From positions 1-64,000 of the forward strand of contig NZ_JAHNZT010000013.1 of the NCBI RefSeq assembly GCF_019039035.1: a DNA stretch of 64,000 bases, in the 5' to 3' direction. Positions 28,797 through 38,256 of the stretch are shown here, piece by piece. The notes beneath the pieces were generated by a model. That model was not told the DNA's origin. It did no database searches and worked only from the letters and a program-made list of their open reading frames with translations. Both the position numbers and the translations under genes were made by a program. This DNA comes from Citreicoccus inhibens. GTDB lineage: Bacteria > Myxococcota > Myxococcia > Myxococcales > Myxococcaceae. Position 1 is the stretch's first letter; every line of letters begins with the position of its first letter.

Positions 28797-30755
28797 ATGA
28801 GCCTCGTCATCGCCCAGGACATCAGCCTCGCGTATGGAAAGAAGGTCCTCTTCGACGAGGACAGCTTCACCCTGGGCCCTCGGGACCGGGTGGGATTGGT
28901 GGGGGCCAACGGGACGGGCAAGAGCTCCCTGATGAAGATCCTGGCTGGGGCGAGCCAGCCCGACTCGGGCACCATCCAGTACAGCCGCCGGGCCCGGGCC
29001 GGGTACCTGCCCCAGGAGATCGCCGGGCTGCCAGACGGGACGGTCGTCGAGGCGGTGATGAGCACCGTGCCGGGCCGGGATGGCCTGGAGGCCCGCCTGC
29101 GGGAGACCGAGCAGGCGCTCGCCGCCGCGACGGACGAGGAGGATCAGCTCGAGCTGGCCCAGTCCCTGGCGGACCTCCACGCGGAGTTGGACGACTTCGA
29201 GAACCGCTACGGCCGCCACCACGCGGAGCGCATCCTCAAGGGGCTGGGCTTCCGTGACATGGACTTGGTGAAGCCCACCGCGGCCCTCTCGGGTGGCTGG
29301 CGCATGCGCGCGGCGCTGGCGGGCCTGCTGCTCCAGGACCCGGACCTGCTCCTCCTGGACGAGCCCACCAACCACCTGGACGTGCCCACGCTCGCGTGGT
29401 TCGACGACTTCCTGCGCCGCTCCAACAAGGCGATGGTGCTCATCTCCCACGATCGCGACTTCCTCAACCGGCAGATCAACCGGGTGGTGTCACTGGAGAT
29501 GGAGGGCGTGCGCGAGTACGCCGGCAACTACGACGACTACAAGCGCCTGCGCGCCGAGGAGATGGTGCTGCTCCAGGCGAAGGCGGAGCGCGTGGAGGCG
29601 CGGCGCGCGGAGCTGCAAGGCTTCATCGACCGGTTCGGCGCGAAGGCCACCAAGGCCCGCCAGGCGCAGAGCCGCGCGAAGATGCTCGCCAAGATGGAGA
29701 AGGTGCAGGTGCTGGAGGAGCGGGCGACGATGAAGTTCCGCTTCCCCGAGGTGGAGCGGAGCGGGCGCGACGTCGTCGTGATGGAGGGCATCACCAAGCG
29801 CTACGGCGCGCTCACGGTCTACGACGGCCTTCAGGCGCGTCTGGAGCGAGGCCAGCGCATCGCCGTGGTGGGCGCCAACGGCGCGGGCAAGACGACGCTC
29901 CTGAAGATGGTGGCGGGCGAGCTGACGCCGGATTCCGGCACCGTGACGCTCGGGCACAACGTGGTGGTGGGCTATTACGCGCAGCACCACGCGGACAAGC
30001 TCAACCGGAACAACACCATCCTGGAGGAGATGCTGCCGCTCGCTCCAGACAAGCCGCAGAGCTACGTGCGCGGCGTGCTGGGCGCGTTCCTCTTCAGCGG
30101 CGATGACGTGGACAAGCCTATTGGCGTGCTCAGCGGCGGGGAGCGGGCGCGCGTGGCGCTCGCCAAGCTCCTGCTCGTTCCGTCCAACTTCCTGCTGATG
30201 GACGAGCCCACCAACCACTTGGACCTGGACTCGTCCGAGATGCTGATCGAGGCCCTCAAGGGCTACGGCGGCACGCTCCTCTTCGTCAGCCACAACCGCA
30301 GCTTCATCAACGGCCTGTGCACCCACGTCTGGGAGGTCGCGGACGGCAAGCTGACGCCACATCCGGGCAACCTCGACGACTACCTCTACCATCAGCAGCA
30401 GCAACGGCTGGCCGCGGAGGCCGAGGCCCAGGGCCTCTCGGGCAAGGGCGAGCGGGGCTCCACCGCGCCCATGACGGAGAAGGACCGCAAGCGCCTGGAG
30501 GCGGAGGCACGTCAGCGGCGCAGCGTGGTCGAGGGCCCCATCAAGAAGGAGATCGCCAGGTTGGAGGCCCGCATCGCCGAGGTGGAGGCCGCGCAGAAGA
30601 CGCGCGAGGCCCAGCTCGCGGATCCAGACCTCTACAACGACTTCGCGCGGGCCAAGCCACTGATGGATCAGCACCGAGATGCCAAGGCGGAGCTGGAAGA
30701 GCTCTACGCGCGCTGGGAGGCGGCGCAGGAGAAGCTGGCGCAGGCCTCCAGCTGA
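28797..30755 (+). CDS. ABC-F family ATPase (Uup/YheS-like)
   Basis: The 652-residue soluble protein has two ABC domains and no membrane segment. ATPase 1 has GANGTGKSS, SGGWRMR and LLLLDEPTNHLD; ATPase 2 has GANGAGKTT, SGGERAR and LLMDEPTNHLD. The P-site-tRNA-interaction linker between them is basic and helical. A C-terminal coiled coil (about residues 555-650) resembles Uup and YheS. ABC-F proteins act on the ribosome; the exact subgroup is unclear. It is tail to tail with the next gene, three bases apart. Confidence 0.92.
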   Translation: MSLVIAQDISLAYGKKVLFDEDSFTLGPRDRVGLVGANGTGKSSLMKILAGASQPDSGTIQYSRRARAGYLPQEIAGLPDGTVVEAVMSTVPGRDGLEARLRETEQALAAATDEEDQLELAQSLADLHAELDDFENRYGRHHAERILKGLGFRDMDLVKPTAALSGGWRMRAALAGLLLQDPDLLLLDEPTNHLDVPTLAWFDDFLRRSNKAMVLISHDRDFLNRQINRVVSLEMEGVREYAGNYDDYKRLRAEEMVLLQAKAERVEARRAELQGFIDRFGAKATKARQAQSRAKMLAKMEKVQVLEERATMKFRFPEVERSGRDVVVMEGITKRYGALTVYDGLQARLERGQRIAVVGANGAGKTTLLKMVAGELTPDSGTVTLGHNVVVGYYAQHHADKLNRNNTILEEMLPLAPDKPQSYVRGVLGAFLFSGDDVDKPIGVLSGGERARVALAKLLLVPSNFLLMDEPTNHLDLDSSEMLIEALKGYGGTLLFVSHNRSFINGLCTHVWEVADGKLTPHPGNLDDYLYHQQQQRLAAEAEAQGLSGKGERGSTAPMTEKDRKRLEAEARQRRSVVEGPIKKEIARLEARIAEVEAAQKTREAQLADPDLYNDFARAKPLMDQHRDAKAELEELYARWEAAQEKLAQASS

Positions 30756-30758
30756 TCC

Positions 30759-31652
30759 TCAGCGCACGTCGTAGACCTTGCGCACGGACGCGCCCCCTCG
30801 AACGACGTCGAGTTCGAGGTGGGGCGAGTCGCGGAGCTTGGCGTACAGCTCCAGCAGCTTCTCGGGACTGTTGAGGTCGAACCCGTTGATGCGCCGGAGC
30901 ACGTCTCCATTCTGGAGGCCCAGTCGCGTGTAGAGCGAGTCGGGCCGAATGGCGGACACCTTGAACCCCACGGCCTGTCCGTCCTGGAACGCGGGCATGA
31001 GGCGCGCCTCCACGGCGAGTTCGTTGAGATGTCCCAGCGCGTCCGAGAGCTCCTGGCGCGGAATCTCGTAAGCATTCTCCGACAGCGCTCGGATGCCCTG
31101 GCCCAGCTTCGAACCCGAGGGCGCCAGCCCTTCTGGCTGCGTCAGCGCGCGCGCGGGAGTGGGCGCCACCTGGGGGGCGCCGAGGGCCACGACCTCTCGA
31201 TGGCCTTCGCGCTCAAGGAGGAGTCGCGTGCGCTCGATGGCGATGACCTTCGCTTCGAGCACGGAGTCGCCCACCATCAGGCTCTTGGGGCGCGCGCTGT
31301 CGCGGATCTGAACGGAGGCGAGTGACCACACCGGCTCCTGCGCCACCAAGGTTCCCAACAGCCGGAGGGGCAGGGGGCTCGGTGTCTCGGTGTCTGGTGG
31401 TGGTGTTCCCGACAGTGCTGGCGGCGCCTGGAGCGTGAGGCCCGTGAGTGCCGCGAAGCGTGCGCCCTCGAGGGTGGGGGGGGCATCCGAAGCCGCGCGG
31501 TGACGCGGCATGGGGGCCTGCGTCAGGCCCGCGGTCGTGGGGACGAGCGTGTCCTCGATGAACACGTTCATCGTGAGTGCGATGACGCAGACCGCGGACG
31601 CAATGAAGGCAGCTGTCACGGCGCGCATGGCGTGGCGAAGTCTCGAATCCAT
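30759..31652 (-). CDS. GspC-like type II secretion protein (HR + PDZ)
   Basis: The 297-residue protein from ATG 31652 (GGAGAGAG upstream) has an N-terminal membrane segment (AVTAAFIASAVCVIALTM), a Pro-rich linker, a GspC-type homology region (LPLRLLGTLVAQEPVWSLAS, then MVGDSVLEAKVIAIERTRLL) and a C-terminal PDZ domain (LGLQNGDVLRRINGFDLNSP). GspC links the inner-membrane platform to the secretin. No other gsp genes are nearby, so it may be an orphan paralogue. The start lies 25 bases after the stop of its upstream paralogue. Confidence 0.82.
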   Translation of the reverse strand: MDSRLRHAMRAVTAAFIASAVCVIALTMNVFIEDTLVPTTAGLTQAPMPRHRAASDAPPTLEGARFAALTGLTLQAPPALSGTPPPDTETPSPLPLRLLGTLVAQEPVWSLASVQIRDSARPKSLMVGDSVLEAKVIAIERTRLLLEREGHREVVALGAPQVAPTPARALTQPEGLAPSGSKLGQGIRALSENAYEIPRQELSDALGHLNELAVEARLMPAFQDGQAVGFKVSAIRPDSLYTRLGLQNGDVLRRINGFDLNSPEKLLELYAKLRDSPHLELDVVRGGASVRKVYDVR

Positions 31653-31677
31653 GGGCTCTCTCCGTCCGTCCCGGGGG

Positions 31678-32472
31678 TCAGCGAACGCGATAGAGGTGGG
31701 TTCGACGCACGCCGCGCCGGAGGAGTTCGAGTTCAATCGTCTGCGCGTCGCGCAGCCGCGAGCACGCCTGTTTCACCGCGTCTGGATGGATCAGCGCCGT
31801 GCCGTTGAGCCGGCTCAAGACATCGCCACTTTGAAGGCCCAGACGCGCATAGAGCGACCCCGGTAGGACGCCCCACAGCTTGATTCCCACGGGATGGCCC
31901 GATTGAAACGCGGGCACGAGGCGCGCTTCTCGCGCCACGTCGCTCACGCGTGCCATCGCGTCATCGAGGTCCGTCAACGGAACCTCGAAGTGCTCATCAT
32001 CCAGCTCGCGAATCCCTGGGCCCAACGGCGGAGCTTGCGGCGGGGGTGGGCGCATCCCTGGCGCGCGGCGGAGATGTTCCAGGAATCTCGCGCGTGCCAG
32101 CTCCAGCGATGGCGCGCCTCCCATGGGTTCCTCGGGAGGCGCGAGGCTCGAATCGGGTGGCGCGGGGAACCTGAGAACGGTCTGCGCGTCCGTCCGAGTC
32201 GTGACGATGCCCTGCGGCGGATCTCCAGGCCGCAGGTCCCTTCCTGCCACGATGCCCTCGCGCGGCGCGAATGGCTCCGAACGGATGCACATGGGGTCCT
32301 CGCCCACGGACGGGAGGCGGACCGGGTGGAGTCGCGGCCTCACGTGTGGCTCTGCATCCAGAGGGAGCGCGGAGGCCGCGAGCGCGCCGACGGTGCTCGT
32401 CATCAAGAGGAGCGCGAGCAATCCTCCCGTTCCCAACAGCAGCACCCAGACGCGATGGAGTGCGAATCTCAT
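31678..32472 (-). CDS. Shortened GspC-like protein (PDZ only)
   Basis: The 264-residue protein starts at ATG 32472 and has an N-terminal membrane segment (VWVLLLGTGGLLALLLMTST), a Pro/Arg-rich linker and a C-terminal PDZ domain (SLYARLGLQSGDVLSRLNGT) close to that of the neighbouring gene (SLYTRLGLQNGDVLRRINGF). The HR domain seen in the neighbour is not recognisable. It looks like a duplicate that lost or strongly changed the central domain. Confidence 0.75.
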   Translation of the reverse strand: MRFALHRVWVLLLGTGGLLALLLMTSTVGALAASALPLDAEPHVRPRLHPVRLPSVGEDPMCIRSEPFAPREGIVAGRDLRPGDPPQGIVTTRTDAQTVLRFPAPPDSSLAPPEEPMGGAPSLELARARFLEHLRRAPGMRPPPPQAPPLGPGIRELDDEHFEVPLTDLDDAMARVSDVAREARLVPAFQSGHPVGIKLWGVLPGSLYARLGLQSGDVLSRLNGTALIHPDAVKQACSRLRDAQTIELELLRRGVRRTHLYRVR

Positions 32473-32674
32473 CGAGCTTCCTCTCGTGGATGGACGTGAG
32501 GAGGCCTGAGCAATCGAAGTGCCAGGAGCTGCGACGCGGGTGCGACTCCGAGAACTCAGGCACTTCGCGCGCTCGGTCGCGCCACGGACAGCTCGCGTGC
32601 CTTCGCGCCTGTCACGCCCGAGTCGCCGAGCGATGACAGCTTGTCGTGACACATTGTCGCCCGCGGTTCGCGGC

Positions 32675-33346
32675 TCAACCGAGGATCTTGCGGAACAGCC
32701 ACACGAGCGCGTTCTCGGTTCGCCCGTTGGACAGGGCGCCGCCGACGCCGCCGCCATACTTGCCGTAGTGGAGCGGCTCCGCGCTCGGCAGGGCCTGGGT
32801 CATCTCGTCGGAGTAGGGCGTCGAGCCCTCGGGCGCGCAGCTCCCGCAGTAGAGCCGCTCCTCCCAGACGAAGCCGTGCTCGGCCTTCAGCTTCCGGCCG
32901 CAGCCCGTGCAGCCGGATCTGGCCCCAGACTTCAGCTTGGGGTGCAGATCAAACATCTCCAGCTCGCGCGCCGCGGAGACCGCGTGCAGGCGAGGCAGGG
33001 CATCCAGAGTCATCGCGACGCCGGGGCAGCGCGGGCAGACGTCGATGGCCACGCCTCGCACCGTCACCACCGACAAGGGCCGGGTCTCGCACCGGGGACA
33101 CGTGGGCGCGCGCCGACCGCACGACGGACACCCGGGCACGTAGCTCAGCTCCGCTTCACACCCTCTGCACCGTCCAGATCTGCCCTTGGCTTGCTGCACG
33201 AGCGAGCCCGGGGTCGCGTCGCCCATCACCCGCGCGAGGCTCTCCCCCTCGAGCCACATCGCGCCGCAGGCCTCACAGGCCTCGTGGGGGAGTCCCTCGA
33301 CGGTCGTGGCCCGCATGGACGTCTGGCAGAAGGGACAAGCGCTCAT
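32675..33346 (-). CDS. Multi zinc-ribbon protein, function unknown
   Basis: The 223-residue protein contains about seven paired-Cys knuckles: CPFC, CEACG, CRGC, CPSCG, CPRC, CTGCG and CGSC. The first module (CPFC then HEACEACGAMWLEG) resembles the zf-TFIIB-like domain of small bacterial zinc-binding proteins. There is no signal peptide or membrane segment. It is transcribed divergently from nothing obvious and lies 42 nt before the histidine kinase stop. No specific role can be assigned. Confidence 0.78.
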   Translation of the reverse strand: MSACPFCQTSMRATTVEGLPHEACEACGAMWLEGESLARVMGDATPGSLVQQAKGRSGRCRGCEAELSYVPGCPSCGRRAPTCPRCETRPLSVVTVRGVAIDVCPRCPGVAMTLDALPRLHAVSAARELEMFDLHPKLKSGARSGCTGCGRKLKAEHGFVWEERLYCGSCAPEGSTPYSDEMTQALPSAEPLHYGKYGGGVGGALSNGRTENALVWLFRKILG

Positions 33347-33388
33347 GACCCGCCAGCCTAGCGTGTCCGAGTGCGCGGGCGCGATGCG

Positions 33389-35644
33389 TCAGCCCGTGCG
33401 CCGTCGCTTCTCGCGCTTGGGCTTTCCGTCGGTCTTGCCGGGCGACTGGGGCGCCGGGGTGTCACGCAGCTCATCGGGCACGGGCAGCGAGCGCGACGGC
33501 CTGCCCGAAGGCGCGGGCGTGCCGTCCGGTCCGAGCGCTTCGGTGGCAGGCGACTCCGCGGGCAGCGCGGGCATGCGGATGATGAAGGTGGTCCCCTCGG
33601 ACACCTTGCTCTGCACGGAGATGGTGCCGCCGTGGTTCTTCACGATGCGCTGGCAGATGGCGAGGCCCAGCCCTGTGCCCTTCAGCTTCGTCGTGTAGAA
33701 GGGCACGAAGATGTGCTGGTGCTGATCCGACGGGATGCCCGGGCCCGTGTCGGAGATGCGCACCTCCACGAAGTCGCCGCTGCTCGCGCTGCGGAAGTCG
33801 CCGAAGCGCTCGGGTTTCTCGGTGCGCACGGTGATGCGGCCCTCGCCGTCGCCCAGGGCCTGCACCGCGTTCTGCACCAGGTTGATCAACACCTGCTTGA
33901 GCTGCTCGGCATCGCCGTCCACGCGAGGCAGGTGCAGATCCAACTCCACCCCGAGGGTGATGGTGGCCGGCACGTCGTTCTGGATGAGGCGCATGGTGCG
34001 CGTCACCACTTCGTTGAGGTCGGTGGGCCCGAAGCTCTGCTTCAGCGGGCGCGCGTAGTCGAGGAACGCCGTCACCACGCCGTTGAGCCGGTTGACCTCC
34101 TCCACGATGACGTCGAGGAACTCGCCGTCCTCCCCCGGAATCTTGTTCGGATCCAGACATTGCGCCGCACCCTTGATGGCGCCGAGCGGATTGCGAATCT
34201 CGTGCGCGAGGCCCGCGGCCATCTCACCCAGGGCCGCCAGGCGGTCTCGCTCGCGAATCTTCTCGTACAGCTTCGAGTTCTCCAGCACCGTGGCCATGCG
34301 CTCGGCCACCTCCAGGATGAGGGCAATCTCGTCCGACGCGTAGGCCTCGGGCACGCGCTCATCCCAGAGGTTGAGGAACCCGATGACGCGGTCATTGCCC
34401 ACGAGCGGCACGGTGATGCCGGACTTCATCTGCACCAGCGCCGCGCGCGTGTCGTTCAGGCGCTTGAGCTCGTCGCGGTAGCGCTTGCCCTCCACCGCCT
34501 GGAGCCGCATCACCGCCGCGCGCCGCTCCACGTTCTCGCGCAGCACGGCCTTCTGTCCGCTGGCTGCCGCGAAGAGCAGGCCGCGCGCCGCCGCCGTGTC
34601 CAGGAACGCGGCCGGGTAGGGGCCTCGGGCGTCGAGCAGGCGGTAGCCGGGTCGGTCCTCGGCCATCAGGTACACGGAGGCGTGCGTCACGCGGCCCGTC
34701 TCGTGGAGCGCGTCCAGGGCCAGCCGCGTCAGCTCGGACATCTCGATGACGGTGACCATGCGGGCGCGCAGCGAGCCCAGCGCGCCGAGCAGGGCGAAGC
34801 GCTCGCGGAAGAAGATGCGCACCACCATCTCCTCCACCTTCGTGCGCAGCGGATCCAACAGGATGAGGATGACGAAGGCCGCCACCACCGTGTTGAAGAC
34901 GAACAGCGACGTGTTCTCGTCCACCCACGCGGTCAGCACCGTGAAGACGGCCGCGAGGATGATGGCCAGCACCGTCTGCGAGGCGATCTTCCCCAGCAAC
35001 TCGTGCAGGTCCATCAGCCGCAGCCGCAGCAGCGTCTGCGCGAGGAAGAAGAGATAGAGCGTGGAGAAGACGGGCCCCAGCGTGGGGAACGGGATGTCGT
35101 AGCGGCCCAGGAAGTCGAGGGCCGAGAACAGCACCGACGCCCCAGCGCCGATGGCCAGGTACGTCAGCCGGAGTTGCTCGATGCGCGACTCGGTGGTGCG
35201 CACCCGGTGCACGAGCAGGGACACCGAGGTCAGCAGCGCCCCGAGGACCCAGACGCCCATGGACACCCGCGCCCATGGTTTGTCCGCCAACGGAGTGACG
35301 GCGACCGCCAGACCGAGCACGGCGGACAGGAGGGCGAGCCGGCGACCGACGAGATGTGTCCCCTTGCTGACGCCAAGGAACTCAAGGAAGAAGGCGACGG
35401 CGGCGCCCGGGACGAGCGATGCGACCAGCACCGTGGCGCCCAGTGCGATGCGAGACACCCAGGGGTAGCTCGTCGCGGGGAAGATGCTGTGGAAGAAGAC
35501 GCTGAGGTAATACCCGGCCGCCGTGAGGGCGAAGAGGGAGTAGAGGGTCAACACCCGCGGCCGGCCTGGGCGCAACAACATGGACACGCCCAGCGCCAGG
35601 CCGATGATGGAAGCAAGCAGCGCGCTCTGTGTCCGGATGTCCAT
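33389..35644 (-). CDS. Membrane sensor histidine kinase (7TM-GAF-HisKA-HATPase)
   Basis: The 751-residue kinase has about seven or eight N-terminal membrane segments (residues 1-240), a GAF domain (about 290-460), a dimerisation/phosphoacceptor domain with GLAHEIRNPLGAIKG containing the His, and a catalytic domain with LKQVLINLVQNAVQAL, DTGPGIP and GTGLGLAI. A Pro/Arg-rich tail follows. It has no adjacent response regulator, so it is an orphan kinase as is common in myxobacteria. It is divergent from the lytic transglycosylase gene with 77 bp between them. Confidence 0.93.
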   Translation of the reverse strand: MDIRTQSALLASIIGLALGVSMLLRPGRPRVLTLYSLFALTAAGYYLSVFFHSIFPATSYPWVSRIALGATVLVASLVPGAAVAFFLEFLGVSKGTHLVGRRLALLSAVLGLAVAVTPLADKPWARVSMGVWVLGALLTSVSLLVHRVRTTESRIEQLRLTYLAIGAGASVLFSALDFLGRYDIPFPTLGPVFSTLYLFFLAQTLLRLRLMDLHELLGKIASQTVLAIILAAVFTVLTAWVDENTSLFVFNTVVAAFVILILLDPLRTKVEEMVVRIFFRERFALLGALGSLRARMVTVIEMSELTRLALDALHETGRVTHASVYLMAEDRPGYRLLDARGPYPAAFLDTAAARGLLFAAASGQKAVLRENVERRAAVMRLQAVEGKRYRDELKRLNDTRAALVQMKSGITVPLVGNDRVIGFLNLWDERVPEAYASDEIALILEVAERMATVLENSKLYEKIRERDRLAALGEMAAGLAHEIRNPLGAIKGAAQCLDPNKIPGEDGEFLDVIVEEVNRLNGVVTAFLDYARPLKQSFGPTDLNEVVTRTMRLIQNDVPATITLGVELDLHLPRVDGDAEQLKQVLINLVQNAVQALGDGEGRITVRTEKPERFGDFRSASSGDFVEVRISDTGPGIPSDQHQHIFVPFYTTKLKGTGLGLAICQRIVKNHGGTISVQSKVSEGTTFIIRMPALPAESPATEALGPDGTPAPSGRPSRSLPVPDELRDTPAPQSPGKTDGKPKREKRRRTG

Positions 35645-35721
35645 GTTCGGCCGAACAGTCTAACCTGTGTCCGGGGCCGGAAATTTTCCGCTGATTCCCA
35701 GGGTCCTCGAAGCCCCCGCGT

Positions 35722-38181
35722 ATGAAAGCCTTTTTGCAGCCTCTCGCCCTCCTGGCCTCGGCCGTGCTCCTGTCCGCCCAGGCGCCCGCGCCCGCCGTGT
35801 CGTCCGACCCGGCCGCGGAGGTCCCCGCGCTCGCACCCCGGCCCGCGCCCGCACCGAGTTCGGACACGACGCCCGTGGATGCCGAGCAGGCGCCCACCCA
35901 GCGCACCGCCAGCGCACCGTCCGAGGCGCAGCTGTCACCGCCCCCGGATGCGGAGAAGGCACCGCTGCCCATGGGCTTCGTGGAGGTGCTCAACCCCGCG
36001 TTCCCCGGGCTGGCGCCGCCGACGCCCGTGGTGCACCGAGGCCGCCGCTACGCGCTGGAGGATCTGTCGCCGTACTTCGGGACAGGCAAGAAGAAGGAAG
36101 CGAGGGACGCGTTCGACCGCGGCTTCTACGCGAAGGCGCGGGCGCTGCTGGAGGGTGAAGGCAACAGCGTGCCCGTGCGCTACCTGCGTGCGCTCTCCGC
36201 CGTGCGAGCCGGGGATGACAAGGCGGCCGCGACGGAGATGACCGCGCTGGCGGCGGACTACCCGGCGTTGAAGGACCGGTGCCTCACGCACGCGGGCGTC
36301 GCGCTGGAGTCGCAGGGCCGCTACGCCGACGCGGCGGCGCTGCTGTCGCAAGTGGGGCCGGAGTCCCGGCTGTACGTGGACGCGCGGCTGGGGCTGGCCC
36401 GCGTGCTGCGCAAGAAGAAGGACCTGGCGGGCGCGATGGCGGCACTCGCGCCGCTCACCACGCGTCCCGGCGTGGGCTGGGGCCGCAACGTGGGCGCCGA
36501 GGCGCTCATCGCCACGGCCGACCTCGCGGTGGAGAAGAAGGACCGGGCCGCGGAGCGCGAGGCGCTCTGGCGTCTGTGGGCCACGCAGCCCCTGTCTCCG
36601 CTGGCCAAGCAGGCGGAGAAGCGGCTCAAGGGCGTGACGCCGCCGCTCGAAGCGAAGGTGGCGCGCGCCGAGCAGTTCCTGGAGCTCAACCGCAACAAGC
36701 AGGGCCTGACGCTGCTGGAGCCGCTGTTGCCCCAGCTCAAGCTGCCGGACACGCTCGCCTGCCGCGCGCACTTCGCCTTCGGCAAGGGGCAGCGCAAGGA
36801 GCGCCAGCACACGCGCGCCATCCAGGTGCTGACGCCGGTGGTGGAGAAGTGCCAGGATCGCGACCTGCTGGCGCGCGCGCTGTACGTGCTGGGCTCGTCT
36901 CGCTCCATTGTGGATCAAGCGCGCGGAACGGAGACATACGAGCGGCTGGCGCGTGAGTTCCCCGATCACTCGTTCGCGGACGACGCGCTCTTCTACGCGG
37001 CCGACCTGTACGTGAAGACGTCGCGGCCCAAGGAGGCGATGGCGCGTCTGGATGAGCTGGCGCGGCTGTATCCCCGAGGCGACTTCCTGGGCGAGGCGCT
37101 CTTCAAGGCGTTTTGGATCGCTCGGACCTCGGGCGCGGAGGACGGGGGCTTCGCGTTCCTGGATCGCATCGAGGCGCAGTTCGGCAACGCGGACGAGTCC
37201 TATGACGTGGAGCGCGCGCGTTACTGGCGCGCGCGGACGTTGCAGGAGCGCGGCAACCTCCAGGGCGCGGCGGAGATGATGGAGCGGCTCGCGGTGGAGC
37301 ACCCCGCGACCTACTACGGGTTGATGGCTCGCTCGCAGCTCGCGACGTTGGACCCGAAGCGCCTGGAGCGCATCTCCCCAGACATCTTCAACGTCCCCGA
37401 GTCCGCCAGCCCCTGGCCGCTCTTCGCGGGCCCCATGGGGGAGGATCCGCACTTCAAGGCGGGCGTGGAGCTGTTGCGGCTGGGCTTCACCGACTCGGTG
37501 GCGTCGGAGCTGCTCGTGGTCAACCGCGCCGGCCAGCCCGCGGAGGCGATGCGGCTGCTGGTGCTGGTGATGGCGCTGTCCGGTGATGAGCGCTCGGCGC
37601 ACGCGGTGGCGCGGCTGGCGCTGCGCCGAGACCTGACGGGGCGCATCACCGCGCAGACCCGACCTGTGTGGGAGGTGGCCTATCCCAACGCGTACCGTGA
37701 CCTGATTGAGAAGCACACGGCGCCCGCGGGCGTGGAGCCGGATCTCCTCCAGGCGCTGATGCGCGAGGAGAGCGCGTTGGACCCCAAGGCCCTGTCGTGG
37801 GCCGGCGCGCTGGGGCTCACGCAGCTCATGCCGTCCACCGCGAAGGCCGTGGCCCACCAGCTCAACATCAAGCGGTTCCACGTGGACTCGCTGCTCCAGC
37901 CCGACCTCAACATCCGGCTGGGCGCGCACTACCTGGGGACGCTGGTGAAGCAGTTCAAGGGCAACACGCCCTACGCGGTGGGCAGCTACAACGCCGGAGC
38001 CGCGGCGGTGAACCGGTGGCGCTCCGACAAGCCGGGGCAGCCCCTGGATGCCTGGGTGGAGGAGATCCCCATCGCGGAGACGCGCGGGTACATCAAGCGC
38101 GTGCTGCGCTCGTACAACACGTACCAGCTCCTCTACGGACACGCGCCGCACCTGCCGCTGCTGCCCAGCGCCTCGCGCTAA
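35722..38181 (+). CDS. slt: Soluble lytic murein transglycosylase, Slt70-like
   Basis: The enzyme cleaves glycan strands in the periplasm with 1,6-anhydro product formation. The 819-residue product has a signal peptide (LALLASAVLLSAQAPAPAVS), a Pro/Ala-rich segment, a long TPR-like helical region (about 110-640) and a C-terminal SLT domain. The catalytic Glu lies in LMREESALDPKALSWAGALG near residue 683, and QLMPSTA, NIRLGAHYL and SYNAGAAAVNRW complete the active-site motifs. The domain order matches Slt70. Confidence 0.92.
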   Translation: MKAFLQPLALLASAVLLSAQAPAPAVSSDPAAEVPALAPRPAPAPSSDTTPVDAEQAPTQRTASAPSEAQLSPPPDAEKAPLPMGFVEVLNPAFPGLAPPTPVVHRGRRYALEDLSPYFGTGKKKEARDAFDRGFYAKARALLEGEGNSVPVRYLRALSAVRAGDDKAAATEMTALAADYPALKDRCLTHAGVALESQGRYADAAALLSQVGPESRLYVDARLGLARVLRKKKDLAGAMAALAPLTTRPGVGWGRNVGAEALIATADLAVEKKDRAAEREALWRLWATQPLSPLAKQAEKRLKGVTPPLEAKVARAEQFLELNRNKQGLTLLEPLLPQLKLPDTLACRAHFAFGKGQRKERQHTRAIQVLTPVVEKCQDRDLLARALYVLGSSRSIVDQARGTETYERLAREFPDHSFADDALFYAADLYVKTSRPKEAMARLDELARLYPRGDFLGEALFKAFWIARTSGAEDGGFAFLDRIEAQFGNADESYDVERARYWRARTLQERGNLQGAAEMMERLAVEHPATYYGLMARSQLATLDPKRLERISPDIFNVPESASPWPLFAGPMGEDPHFKAGVELLRLGFTDSVASELLVVNRAGQPAEAMRLLVLVMALSGDERSAHAVARLALRRDLTGRITAQTRPVWEVAYPNAYRDLIEKHTAPAGVEPDLLQALMREESALDPKALSWAGALGLTQLMPSTAKAVAHQLNIKRFHVDSLLQPDLNIRLGAHYLGTLVKQFKGNTPYAVGSYNAGAAAVNRWRSDKPGQPLDAWVEEIPIAETRGYIKRVLRSYNTYQLLYGHAPHLPLLPSASR

Positions 38182-38256
38182 GTGTGCGCCGGGTGACAGG
38201 CGGGTGACGCCCCGCGCCCTTAACGCTGGCGAGGCGAGGGGATAGAGTCGCCCGCC

